Shown here one piece after another: positions 43,340-55,249 of a DNA stretch of 64,000 nt. Below the pieces are notes generated by a model. The model was given only the letters and a program-made list of their open reading frames with translations. It was not told the origin of the DNA and searched no databases. Origin of the DNA: Canna indica (taxonomy: Eukaryota; Streptophyta; Magnoliopsida; Zingiberales; Cannaceae); contig CP136891.1 of the NCBI GenBank assembly GCA_034359265.1, positions 39,982,001 to 40,046,000 of the forward strand, given 5' to 3'. Position 1 is the stretch's first letter. Each line of letters opens with the position of its first letter. The translations under genes and the position numbers were made by a program.

Positions 43340-44207
43340 TTTAAACCCGACCCGAATTCGAAAGGGGCAAAGCTCGATCAAAGAAAAAAAAGGAGACAAA
43401 AAAAAAACAAAAAAAAATTACTGTTAATGCTCATTGCGCTCGGGCCGGCCCAGACGGACCAAGCAATGGGCCGAGCCCATCTCCTGTGCGCTTGCAGCCT
43501 GCAGGCGTATGCATGCTTTGCACCCGCCTGTAGCCCATGCGCTCTTTAGTTGCCAATTTTGACCGAGTTCCTTGCACGGAACTCGAATTTTGACCGCACC
43601 GCCTACTTTTCCCAGCCACACAATTGTTGTTTTCGCACTACCTTAGTTTCAGATTTTACTAAATCCGCACGCCCGCACGCCGTTGGATCATATCGAATGT
43701 TATGACTTGATCCTTGTCAAATTCTTTATCCAAATCAATTGCTACAGCCGTATGCTTCCAATTCTATTATAAAAGGGGGCGTAATACACAGTTTCAAATC
43801 ATCCCAATGATTCCGTTTCTCAAGCAAGATTTTTTTCTGGCGGCTCTTTTCTCCTTCACATCATCTCAGGCTAGCAAGAAGATCAAGGACGCCGCATCCA
43901 CAGTTTTCAGGCAAAAGCAGGAATCCAGATTTCAGGGTGCAGAAAAATATTCGAGTCCAAGTAATATTTTTCTTTTACAGTTTAGTTATCAGCTTTATTC
44001 TGATTCTCTTATACTGGTCGTGTTTTCTCCTCTCTCTAATAGAATCAATGCCCTCTTCTCCCCGTGGAGTAGGCCCGGTACCCCCACCAGGTCAAACCAC
44101 GTAAATTTTGGTGTTCTTTGTGTTTTTTGAATTTATTCATTTTGATATTTTTGCTTTTGGCATTTGAATTTTGGATCCTTGCAGGAAGACTAATTTTCTT
44201 CCTAACA
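43340..44207 (+). repeat. Copia 5' LTR
   Basis: TATA box TATAAAA at 43768-43774. The 3' end is CCTAACA at 44201-44207, followed 4 bp later by the PBS. The 5' boundary could not be placed to the base and is estimated from where the neighbouring LTR relic ends. Confidence 0.55.
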
Positions 44208-44211
44208 GTTG

Positions 44212-44224
44212 TGGTATCATAGCC
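44212..44224 (+). promoter_or_regulatory. Primer-binding site of the Copia element
   Basis: TGGTATCATAGCC, a one-base variant of the usual initiator-Met site TGGTATCAGAGC, four bases after the LTR end. Confidence 0.8.
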
Positions 44225-44235
44225 AATAATCCATA

Positions 44236-44990
44236 ATGTCAGGGGCAAAATACGAAATCCAGAAATTGGGTCATAACGTCAACTACTCGTTATGGGCTTT
44301 GAAGATGAAAGAAATATTGGTTAAGGAGAACCTACATGACACTATTCGTGGACGAGACGAGATGAAAGGCACTAAAAGGGGAAAAAAATTGGACCGACAA
44401 AAGTGCTAAAGCAACCTTGTACATGAGTGTCTGCGACGATGCACTATGAGAAGTCGCACCAGAAAAGACCACTGCAGATGTATGAAAAAAGCTTGCTACA
44501 ATCTACCAGGATAAAACTTTAACAAGTAAGATGACACTTAGATAGAAATTATATTTTTTACACATGACTGATGACACTTTTATTAAAAATCATATTAGCA
44601 CTTTTCATTTTATTCTTGCTGATCTTGAGGATATGAGAGTTACTTTCGAGGAAGAAGATAAGAGCTTTATGCTTTTAATTACTCTCCCCGCTTCTTTTAA
44701 AAAAATTCGTGAAAGTTTATTGTATGGCAAAGATACTATTACTCTAGATGAGGTGACAACAATGCTAGTGTCCAAGGAGGTTGTCGACTCTCAACTTACC
44801 ATAGGATCCTTTAGAAGCCGTAGAGAATCCCTGAACACTAGAGGATGAAACAGGTCAGAGGATAAAAGTCGGGGTAAGTTTAGATCTAAATCCAGATCCA
44901 AAAATATATAGTGCTATTATTGCAAAAAGATGGGACACATGAAATCAGAATGCTGTAAGCTGAAACGGAGAAAATAGGAGGAACAAAATC
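44236..44990 (+). pseudogene. gag: Copia gag pseudogene
   Basis: Starts MSGAKYEIQKLGHNVNYSLW, a Copia gag opening, and soon meets stops. The UBN2 domain is readable at 44564-44848 (MTDDTFIKNHISTFHFI, ITLPASFKKIRESLLYG). A zinc knuckle CYYCKKMGHMKSEC follows near 44912-44953, after a TAG stop. Confidence 0.85.
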
Positions 44991-44999
44991 ACAACGAGG

Positions 45000-45655
45000 A
45001 AGCATCCTATGCTTATGAGGATGAAAAAGTAGAGGTACTTACTATTTCTGCTTGTTATGCTAGATCTCAAGATGAATGAATTTTAGATTCAGGTTGCTTT
45101 TTTCATATGACACCGCACCGAGATTGGTTTACCAATATGAACATGCTAATGAAAAATGACTCATCATGTCAAGTAGTAGGAGTTGGCTTAGTAAAAATCA
45201 AAATGCATGATGGCATTACAAGGACCCTAACTCAGGTATGACACGTTCTAGGTCTTAAAATAAATTTAATTTCTTTATCTTCCCTAGATACACTTGGATA
45301 CAAGTATTCAGACCAAGACGGAGTTTTCAGAGTCACAAAGGTGTCCTTAATAGTAATAAAAGCACTAAAGGTAAACCAACTTTACATTCTGCAAGGCACA
45401 ACGGTAACAAGTGATGCAACTATGATAACCTCTGAACACTCTGATGATAATCTTGCTAAATTATGGCATATGAGATTAGGGCATATTAATGAAAGGATTA
45501 TGCTAATAATTCAACAAAAGGGACTACTTGGAAAGTAGAAATTGACCAAACTTGATTTATGTGAAATTGGACTACATCCACTATGATCTATGGGGGCCAT
45601 CACCAGTTGAATCTCAAGGAAGAGCTCGATACATGCTCACATTTATTGATGATTC
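45000..45655 (+). pseudogene. pol: Copia protease, GAG-pre-integrase and integrase start (broken)
   Basis: The protease-type ILDSGCFFHMTPHRDWF carries the aspartic DSG motif, preceded by a TGA. The GAG-pre-integrase LWHMRLGHINERIM lies in 45341-45538. Integrase start sequence (HYDLWGPSPVESQGRARYML in a shifted frame) leads to TFIDDS at the insertion point. Confidence 0.85.
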
Positions 45656-47161
45656 TGAAGACGAAATGGCAACACTAGAGGGGGGTGAATAGTGTGTTTA
45701 CTAAATTGATTAGCCTAAATTCAATTTTAATCATTTTCTTAGATCGTTTAGGCAATTTTCGATTAAATGATTTGATGCGAAAGCGATAGATAATTAAGCA
45801 ATTAAAACAATCCGTAAATCAATGCAAACACGAGAATTTATAGTGGTTCGGCCCCAATGCCTACTCCACTACCTAAGCACCCCGCTTAGTATTTTCTAAC
45901 TAGGTTTACTAGATTAATTCGGTTTCTCTTACACATAGGACTTTGACTCGAAGAGTCGCACTCTCGACCTAAGGCACTTCCATACCCGGAAGTCTCCGCC
46001 TTCTTACCGAGAGCACTCTTCCACCTCAACCCTAAGGGACAACTCACTTAATCCTAGTAAAACTAAGTTTACACAAGTAGCTTTCCTCCTTCTACACCAA
46101 GGATACCACTTCCACACAACAAGACCTAACACAAGGTCTTCTACAGACTCAAATCAAATAAACAAGTTCAAATAAATAGTTAAGATTACAATGAAAAGAG
46201 CTAAGAATAAAAAGATGAACCACAGCTCTTTTCCAAGCCTTCGACGCCTTCAACTCGTCAAGGGGATGAGCTCGAATTAAATCCTAAGTTGAGGAAGAAA
46301 ACTGGGCGCTTGCGAGAATGTTCGCGGAAGAATAGAGCGCCGTTGATCGATCCTTTGAAAGCTCAAATCTCTCTTAATATTACTCAATAAAATCTGTAAA
46401 AAATCAGAGAGAGAGGTCAAATGAGATAGGTGAGGTATATTTATACCCTCACGAAGAAACGACAGCTCAACGGGCTAAAATCTAGCTGTTACAAACGCCC
46501 GGTCGATTGGTCGGTCGACCGATCGATCGATCGCTCGAACGACCATTGCCTTCCTCTCCGTGTGCGGTCGACCGACGGGTCGACCGCCAGACACAAAATA
46601 CTCGATTTGCCATTTGGTCGACCAGTCGATCGACCGACGCGAGTTGCATCTTCGGCTATCCTCAGTTCGGTCGACCGATTAGTCGACCGACAAGCTTACT
46701 GTATATTTTCGGCCTCTGTCGGTCGACCGACCGATCGACCGAAGTAGCCACTACCAGTTTTTGGCAATGTTCGGTCGATCGAATTGGCTACTGCCAATTT
46801 CCTTACCCTATTCGGTCAACCAAACGTAGGCTGAATTTGATTTCTTCAGCCTTTTTCTTTCGCGCTTGGTTTTCGGGTTTCGGCTTTCAACGAGCATCAA
46901 CTTGGAGAGCTTTTCATTTGATCTTTGGACTCGTCCAATGCTACTTTGGTGCACTCGTCGAGCTTCGAGAAATTACCATGATGAACCCGAGCGCGACGAT
47001 CAATGTCCTTCCGATTTTTTGATTTCTTCTGATTTATCCGATCGAGGACATCAAACGCTAATTGATATGGAACCTGAAAGATTTCTCGATGAAATGTTAG
47101 TTTCATGTTTGTTATCATCAAAACCGAGATTAAGACCAATGTTGAAAATGTAAAGCCAACA
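45656..47161 (-). repeat. 3' LTR of gag-only element copy 2 (1506 bp)
   Basis: TGTTGGCTTTAC at 47161 to TTCGTCTTCA at 45656 in element orientation. TATA box at 46438-46445. The palindromic GGTCGACC array lies between about 46500 and 46820, on the U3 side. Confidence 0.9.
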
Positions 47162-47175
47162 ATCTCCCACTTTTT
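47162..47175 (-). promoter_or_regulatory. Polypurine tract of gag-only element copy 2
   Basis: On the minus strand AAAAAGTGGGAGAT lies directly before the 3' LTR, the expected position for plus-strand priming. Confidence 0.8.
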
Positions 47176-50100
47176 GATGATGACAAACATCATTAGGAAA
47201 ATATATTCATTAAAGCATTGAGGATATTAACTAAGGGATTTCTCCCCTATCAACATGCATATCTATGAAAATAAACTCCCCCTATCTATATGCATGGATC
47301 TCCTATATTTTAATCAAAAAGGGCAAGAAAGGTCGATCTAGTCAAAGGGATGAAAAATAAATATTTTTTCATGAAGTTGAGACTCTAAAGATTATTTTTC
47401 ATGAAACATGAAAATCTCAATCAAAGGGATGGAAAACAAATATTTAATGTAAAAATTAAATCATACATGATATGTTCAAAACTAAATATTTGCATTCCAG
47501 GTTAAATCATGTATGTTCTCATATCTTTTTCATGACATTTTTAGATTTCATTCAAACTTTCAAAATAACAATATATGGTCATTTAAATCATGTATATCAA
47601 GTTTGAAGTGAAACTAATGTCATTTAATCAAACTTTTAACTTAGCATGGTTTCATTTGAATTAAGCATGAAAACATGAAAATGTTAAGTTTCAAATTTTT
47701 TTGCTATCTACTAATATTTTCTCAAACTTAGGCATCTAGACATTAAACATGAGAGAGTGTAAGTCTATGAATCAAGTTTGGGCTTAAGATGAAATTTCTA
47801 AGTCACTTTGTTGACTTAGGTCAAGGTATATACTTCTAGTCTTCACAAATCAAATTTTTAAATTCATACAAAATCATATTTTTGATGAAAAATATTTGAT
47901 ATCAATTGTTGGATGAAAATTTTGATACCAATTGTTGAATGGTCATTTGACATGCATGTATCAACTTTGAACTTCAACATGAATTTTCTAAGTTCATTTT
48001 TCATCCTATATTGTTTTTAATGAAAAAGTGAATATTTCTAGTTATCATTCAAATGATCAAAATCATTCCTATGAATGATTTTACTCAATCAATGGTGTGA
48101 ATGATTTTAGACAATGAATCAAAATAGTATATATGAGTTTTCATTTAAAGTTTTTTTTTTATGAGAAAATAAAGTATCGGAAAAGATTGATATTTCAAAT
48201 AAGTGATACTTTGAGTTTTCGAAATCCATCTTCAAAAATTCATTTTAAATTAGATTCTTGTTGAAATGTTTTGAATGTTTTACTGAAGAAACTAGATTTT
48301 TCAGTGAAAGTGCAGTTTCAAGAATCATTTAAAAAAGGTTTTTCTATATTTCTCTAGAAATAACTGAATTTAATACCAATTGTAGGTTAAAATTTCATTT
48401 TTGTAATTTTTAGTTATTTTCAAAACGTGTTCAATTTTCATTCAAACTTTTATGACATCATAAAGTAATCATGCAAAGAGTGTATGCTAAGTTAGAATTG
48501 AAAATTATATCCTTAAGTCAAGATATCAACCTAGCATGGTTTCATTCAACACTAAACTAGTTTTCATGAAACTTGCTAAGTTTCAATCTTATCATTCACT
48601 CATGATTTTTCAAACTTAAACTTATGAATACCTAACATGAGTAAATTTAAACATGTTTCTTAAATATGGATTGAAAATGAGACCTTTAAGTCAACTTGTT
48701 GACTTGGGTCAACTAGGTTCAAATTAAAGAGGTAAGCATGAATTGACCTTTATGTCATTTTATCCATATCCATATGAATTTCTCTTTCTAAGTGCATGGA
48801 AACATGTCATACCTATTCCTAAACATGTTTATAAAGTTTGGACTTAAAATGAAGTGACCAAGTCGATTTATTGACTTGGGTCAAATTTTTCAAGCTTAAG
48901 TCCTTTAATATGATCTAGTTATACATTTGTTCATCTAGACATGAATTTTCAAGTTTAAGAACCTAGACTCATGTGATATGTGTATCTAAACATGTTTGTT
49001 TGATGTTTACTCAAAATGAGATCTCTAATAAGAAATTTCAAACTAGCCCAATTTCATTCAATATTAATATCATGAAATTTGCCTAGTTATCATGAAATTG
49101 CATGCTCATGAAAATTCAAATATTTTTCATGCAAAATCAATCATGAGTATAGAGACATCATTAAACATGGGTATTTAATTATTAAACTAAGATTTTTGCA
49201 AAATTAAATCCATACCTTAGTCTTTAGAGATTTTGCCAAACTTGTCATTTACTTTTCAATTTTCTTGTAGATAGCATAGCCTTCCAAATTTTTATCACTT
49301 TATTAACTTGCAAGTAGGCTTCATTAGTATCAAAATGAAATTATATACCAACTAGCAAGCTAACTTACTAAATAGCAAAGGTTCAATGTAAAGTTTCATT
49401 TAAACACCTTAACCTATGCTAGATAGTAAAGATTCATTTTAAGGAGATTAACATGATATCAAAATGAATCTAAGGAATCTTAAGATGTGAAACATTTGAG
49501 GAATAAGGTCCCTAATCATGTTTAAATAGTTTGGACTTAAAGGAATGTCTCTAATAGTAAGTATCAACCTAAAGCAAGTTTCATTAATGAAATTTATCTA
49601 AGTACTAAGATTTTATCTACTCATGAAAGTTTAGAGGTTTAACATGCAATTTTAATCATGAGTTTTGAGACATAATTTAAGCTTAAGCATTGAGGTATAA
49701 CACTAAGATTTTGAATTTATCAAAGTTATACCTTATTCATGATAATTTGCCAAACTAATCTTTTTCTTCCTAATTATTAGCCTTCCTAAAATACTTATAA
49801 CTTGCAAGTAAGCTACACTAATATTTTAGAGAAAATATAGCTACTTAGCAAGCTAACCAAACCAAAAAACAAAGAGAAGCATCAAATATCATTATAAAAG
49901 TTCACTTTGCTATATAGTTTGAAATCCATTTCAAAATATATTATCATGAATCCAAAATGAATTTTAAGAGATCACAAAAGTAATATTAATGAAAATATGA
50001 TCTCCAACCCTCCCTATTGGTTGAAAACCGAAAGGCCACAATGAGCATACGATTTGAAATCGCAAGGTTGCTTAGACCCATTACTGGCCACATAGGTCTC

Positions 50101-50457
50101 CTAAGAGACCGAAAATCAAAAAATCAAAAATCATTTGAGATATATTAAGAGCGGGAAAAAATAATCAATTTTAAGCATGTATCATGAACTCCAACTATAA
50201 TTTAAACAAGAGGTATAGGAGATGATACCAAAGTATTTGATGCCAACTTTACCATAGGCATCATGATGACTCGAAGTTGCAACTTTGAAATGGTACAATC
50301 TATGAATCCTCAAGCAACTTCAATCAATCTACTTCATCTCACCCTTGTGTGGTAGCTCCCCCTACAATAGAGCATGAAATTTTTGGTACCCAAATGGCTT
50401 TGGGTCCTTGGGGGTTAGTGGGCTTAGGTACCCAAAGTGTCTTCACAACACTTGGGT
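47176..50457 (-). other. Non-coding internal region of gag-only element copy 2
   Basis: About 3.3 kb of AT-rich sequence (frequent TCATGAAA, AAACATG and GTTTGGACTTAAAATGA-like words repeated at irregular spacing) where pol would lie in an autonomous Copia. No protease, integrase, RT or RNase H motif was found in any frame. The right part (49480-50400) matches positions 1-876 of copy 1. Confidence 0.75.
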
Positions 50458-51600
50458 TCATTTTAAACGCTCAAAATAAAAATGTCCATGAATCTTTTTC
50501 TTTTTATTTTTAACATGGACATGAGATTTAATGTTAGAATGCTTAACATAGGAGGCATGATGAACATGAGCATTCTTAGATGAAACATTTTTATTTTGAG
50601 CGTGAGGTTTAAATGTGGAATGCCTAACATGAGAATGATGATGACCATTGGCATTCTTTACATAGGCATTTTTTATTCTAGTGTTATTAGGAGATGAAGC
50701 ATTTTTTAATTCATTTACTTTCTTATTCAAGAAAGTAATCTCACCTTTCAATTCATTCATGGATTTATGCAATGCATGTAATTGAGATTTTAACATGCAA
50801 TTCTCATTTTCGAAATTGTTATTTTTAAGCTTCAAGTCCTTAAGCTCAAGTTCTACATTATCATGGCATGAATCAAATGACCTAGATTTTAATTTTTCAT
50901 TTTCTAGTTTGAATTCATGCAAATGAGAATTAAGCATCTCATTTTCCTTTTTCAACCTTTTATTTTCCTTATCTTTTCTAACAAGCAAGGCATACATTTT
51001 TTGACAATCCTCAACTAGTTCTTCATATGGCATATTGAATGAACTAGAAGAGCTAGTACTATCATTATCATTATTATGACTAGAAGGGAAAGAGTGTACC
51101 TCATCATTGGTACTCATGAGGCAAAACTTTTGAAGTAGCTTCATAGTCATTGCAAGAGGATGCTTCATTTGAATGGGATGATGATGTAGAAACTTTTGAC
51201 CTCTTCTTTGCCTTGTCTTTCATGGTAGGGCAATTCTTCTTCACATACCCTTTTTCCTTGCATGCATGGCACACTACCTTCCTTTTTCGGCTCTTGAGCT
51301 ACTCCTTTGACTAGAAGAGCTATGGGCAACAAAACCAAGATGAGTAGTAGGTGAGTGACCATTGTCATCACCACCTTCATCAAAAGTGTTAATTTCTTCG
51401 GTTTTGGCATAATCATATAAAACATTTAAAGTGGCCCATAAGTCTTAAACCGAAGAGCAATGCATGACTTTATCTAGGATGCCATTTGGTAATGTGCAAA
51501 GAATACAATTCATGGCATCTCCATTATACTGAAACATTTTCTTATCTAGTTCACTCCAATCATGCATGTCAACCTTAGGTTCAATGAATTCCCCAAAGTA
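50458..51600 (-). pseudogene. gag: Copia-type gag of copy 2, with long coiled coil
   Basis: The N-terminal piece (51600-51430: EPKVDMHDWSELDKKMF, MHCSSV then a stop) is followed by 51425-51165 in one frame and 51168-50458 in another. The last gives 236 residues dominated by a coiled coil (KDKENKRLKKENEML, LKLKNNNFENENCMLKSQL, INKK-type heptads). It ends KKKKIHGHFYFERLK, where the second zinc knuckle of copy 1 has been deleted. Copies 1 and 2 thus carry complementary deletions. Confidence 0.8.
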
Positions 51601-51614
51601 ACATGTTAAAGACA

Positions 51615-52924
51615 CCAATGTCTACTCCACTAAGCACCCCACTTAGGATTTCCAAACTAGGTTTACTAGATTAATTCGGTTTCCCTTACACCGAGGACTT
51701 TGACTCGAAGAGTCACACTCTCGACCTAAGGCATTTCCACACCCGGAAGTCTCCGCCTTCTTTCCGAGAGCACTCTTCCACCTCAACCCTAAGGGACAAC
51801 TCACTTAATCCTAGTAAAACTAACTTTATACAAGTGGCTTTACTCCTTCTACACCAAGGATACCACTTCCACACAACAAGACCTAACACAAGGTCTTCTA
51901 CAAACTCAAATCAAATAAACAAGTTCAAATAAACAATTAAGATTACAATGAAAAGAGCTAAGAATGAAAAGATGAACCACAGCTCTTTTCCAAGCCTTCG
52001 ACGCCTTCAACTCGTCAAGGGGATGAGCTCGAATTAAATCCCGAGTTGAGGAAGAAAACTGGGCGCTTGCGAGAATGTTCACGGAAGAACAGAGCGCCGT
52101 TGATCGATCCTTTGAAGGCTCAAATCTCTCTTAATATTACTCAATAAAATCTATAAAAAATTAGAGAGAGAGGTCAAATGAGATAGGTGAGGTATATTTA
52201 TACCCTCACGAAGAAACGACAGCTCAACGGGCTAAAATCTAGCCATTATAAACGCCCGGTAGATTGATCGATCGACCAACCGATCGACCGATCGAACGAC
52301 CGCTGCCTTCCTCTCTGTGCGGTCGATCGATGGGTTGATCGCGAGATGCAAAACACTCAATCTGCCATTCGGTCGACCAGCCGGCCGACCGGCGCGAGTT
52401 GCATCTTCGACTATCCTCAGTTTGGTCGACCGACAAGCTTATTGCCTATTTTCGGCCTTTGTCGATCGACCGATCGCTCGACCGAAGTAGCCAATGCCAA
52501 TTTTTTGTAGTGTTCGGTCGACCGAATTGGCTACTGCCAATTTCCTTACCCTATTCGATCGACCGCCCGGTCGATCGAACCTAGGCTGAATTTGGTTTCT
52601 TCAGCCTTTTTCTTCCGTGCTTGGTTTCCGGGTTTCGGCTTTCAACGAGCATCAATTTGGAGAACTTTTCATTTGATATTTGGACTTGTCCAATGCTACT
52701 TTGGTGCACTTGTCGAGCTTTGAGAAATTCCCGTGATGAACCCGAGCACGATGATCAATGTCCTTCCGATTTTCTAATTTCTTCCGATTTATCCGATCGA
52801 GGACATCGAATGCTAATTGATATGGAACCTGAAAGATTTCTTGACGAAATATTAGTTCCATATTTGTTATCATCAAAACCGAGATTAAAAGATTAAGACC
52901 AATGTGGAAAACCTAAAGCCAACA
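51615..52924 (-). repeat. 5' LTR of gag-only element copy 2 (3'-truncated)
   Basis: Starts TGTTGGCTTTAGG at 52924. TATA box at 52195-52202. Palindromic array between about 52250 and 52580. The last 190 or so bp present in the other LTRs, together with the PBS, are missing, and the sequence passes directly into gag. Confidence 0.85.
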
Positions 52925-54458
52925 GATTACTCTAGGAATGTATGAGCTTATTTTATTAAAAATAAATCTAATGTCTTCTCTAAATTTCAGTCTTAGAAGG
53001 CAATGATCGAGAAGCAAACCGGTAGATAGGGGTGTAATCGAGCCGAGCCGAGCCGAGCTTGCTTGTACTCAAGCTTTGCTCGTTTAAGAAATGTCGAGCT
53101 CGAGCTCGAACTCGAGCTAGATCGAGCTTCAATATCCAGGCTCAAGATCGGCTCGAGCTCGACTCAAGTAACACGAGCTTGGCTCGTTTAAGCTTGTTTA
53201 GGCTCGTTTATGTTTCTCAAGCATGACCGAGCTCGTTCAGGCTAAATTAAGCTCGGCTCGACTCGGGTTTATGCTCAACCCCATATGAAATATTAATATT
53301 TATATAATTATATATCAATATGTGAAGCTCGATTACGCTCGCGAGCCGCTCGAGTCGAGTATTACTTAACTTGAGCTCGAGTTTTCATCGAGTCGATCTC
53401 GAGTAGCTCATGAGCTGCTCGGCTCACTTACACCCCTACCGGTAGATATGTTCGGACCCTACGAACCGATAATGGCCTAGAATTTTGCAATGGAGAATTT
53501 AAAGACTTTTGCTCCAGGAAAGGGATCATACGACATCACACAGTTCCCAACACACCTCAACAGAACAAAGTAGCAGAAAGAATGAATCACACCATCATAG
53601 AAAGGGTAAGATGTATGATTTCTAATGCTAATCTTTCTAAAAGCTTTTGGGTAGAGGCTGCATCCATCGCTTGCTTCCTGATAAATCGATCTCCTTCATC
53701 AATTGAATTCAAGACGCCTAAGGAAAAATGGATCGGATTGCCAGCTTCTTATGACTATCTTAAAATTTTTGGGAGCACTGCCTATATTAGGGTAAATGAA
53801 GGAAAATTAGAACCTACATCAAAGAAATGTATTTTCTTAGGATATCCTATCGGAGTGAAAGGCTATACATTGTGGTGTCTAAATAATTGTAAAGCAGAAA
53901 TCCATAGAGATGTGATTTTTGATAAACATGTACTCTTGAAAATGAAAAAGGAGGACTAAGAAGAGGAGGATTCACATGAACCTATAATGCCACAAGAAGA
54001 AATACCACCTCAACCTGCTACCCAAGAATTTTGGTTCCCTACACTTGAGCCTCGACCACCTTCGACAGAAGCCAATGACACTGCCTCATTAGAACAAACC
54101 ACTAAAGAACATGTTCAGGTCCAGGAGGAGCCACACCGGGTCGAGGAGGAGCAATGTCAAGTTGAGGAGGAGAATCCTTATTCCATCGCCCTCAACCGAT
54201 CTAGGCGAGCACCACGTCCTGATCCTAGGTATGCAAATGTTACTACATATGCTCTTGCAGTGGCTGAAGAAACACCGTGCACTAAAGAACCAGCCTGCTA
54301 TAAAGAATCCCTAAATCGGACAGATTCAAGCAAGTGGCATGAAGCTATGACAAAAGAATTCAAGTCCTTGTAGAAAAATAATACTTGGGAACTTATGAAG
54401 CCTCCACCGCACAAGGAACTTGTTGGGTGCAAGTGGATCTACAAACTCAAAGAAGGCG
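52925..54458 (+). pseudogene. pol: Copia integrase C-terminal part and reverse transcriptase start (broken)
   Basis: Continues the element from 45655: DYSRNV, then after the MITE VRTLRTDNGLEFCNGEFKDF and GIIRHHTVPNTPQQNKVAERM, the integrase core of 53582-53959 (SFWVEAASIACFLINRSPS, KIFGSTAYIRV, CIFLGYPIGVKGYTLW). The linker is 53987-54373. RT starts with NNTWELMKPPPHKELVGCKW and IYKLKEG and is cut by CACTA F at 54459. Several stops are present, for example TAA after KKED and TAG before NNTW. Confidence 0.88.
53028..53437. mobile_element. MITE (410 bp) with 10-bp target duplication in the integrase
   Basis: Terminal repeats AGGGGTGTAA and TTACACCCCT are perfect inverse copies. ACCGGTAGAT is duplicated on both sides (53018-53027 and 53438-53447). 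The interior is made of GAGCTCG and GCTCGAG words in both orientations. The duplication length suggests a Mutator-type origin. Excision in silico restores the integrase frame across GRYVRTLRTDNG. Confidence 0.88.
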
Positions 54459-54870
54459 CACTACAAGAAAACAGGGTATTACCAACGGACCAAATCCGTC
54501 GGTAATATTGTTACCGACGGAGTATCTGTCGGTAAAATCCGTTGGTAAAAGGCTCCTCAGTAATACCGACAGATTATAATTAATCTGTCGGTATTACCAA
54601 CAGATATTTTATTTCGTTGGTAATACCAACGGAACATATATCTGTTGGTAATACCAACGAAAATATGTCTGTTGGTAATACTAAGGGATGAATCGGTTGG
54701 TATTACCAACAGATATATATCTGTTGGTAATACCAACGAATAGATATCTGTTGATAATACCAACGGATATTTATATATTGGTAATACCATAGATACAATC
54801 TGTTGGTAATACCAATAATTTTTGTTGGTATATCTATTGGAATTACCAACAGAATCTACCAATTGATCAT
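54459..54870 (-). repeat. Terminal and subterminal repeats of CACTA F
   Basis: CACTACAAGAAAA is followed by about 20 copies of GGTAATACCAACGGA-like units and their complements (TCTGTTGGTAATACC, TCGGTATTACC), arranged head to head. Confidence 0.88.
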
Positions 54871-55249
54871 TATTGTGTACCTGATCGATCCTCAAATCAT
54901 GAAATCACATATAAAATAATTTGATAATTCAAACGAAATGCTTAAAAATAATTTTTGAAATCACACATCATTAAAATCCACACACATAAGAAACCATTGT
55001 ATACAAGTAATTTCGAAATACATTGTGCTATTCAAATATTTACATTGTTTTAAAGTTTCAAAAATACATAAGATAATTTTTTTCCAAAAAGCTAATCCTT
55101 GCACTTCATCCTTTTACCTGCATGTAAAAACAAAAGAAACAATGAGGCAATGAAATGAGGAATACCAAGTTTGTAACTCAATGGAAGATAATAAAGTGAC
55201 ACTCTAAAGTTATAAATAAAGTTTGTAACTAAATGAAATGAGGAATATC

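Larger units (their letters stand above)
43340..45655 (+). mobile_element. Degenerate Ty1/Copia retrotransposon, 5' part
   Basis: A plus-strand element with LTR (about 43340-44207), PBS, gag, protease and integrase start. It is interrupted at 45655 by the gag-only element copy 2 and continues at 52925. The integrase reading frame is split exactly at the insertion (FIDDY-type motif). The left LTR boundary is uncertain. Confidence 0.85.
45656..52924 (-). mobile_element. Gag-only Copia-like LTR element, copy 2 (7.3 kb), nested in Copia integrase
   Basis: Runs right to left: 5' LTR (52924 to about 51615), gag region (51600-50458), 3.3 kb without coding potential (50457-47176), polypurine tract and 3' LTR (47161-45656). 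It is flanked by GATTC (45651-45655) and GATTA (52925-52929), a 5-bp duplication with one mismatch. Removing it restores the Copia integrase FIDDYSR reading order. A deletion removes the 3' end of the 5' LTR, the PBS and the gag N terminus, so this copy cannot be primed normally. Confidence 0.9.

Noticed and set aside
43331..43621. Overlapping short frames near the Copia LTR start on both strands
   Set aside because: Compositionally odd but unsupported; they fall in LTR sequence with no domain and are mutually exclusive.
46430..47153. Open frames through the GGTCGACC-rich region (46430-46747, 46507-47022, 46866-47153; also 2864-3049, 52399-52584)
   Set aside because: They lie inside LTRs and translate palindromic repeats rich in VDRPTDR-like residues. 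They show no protein family signature.
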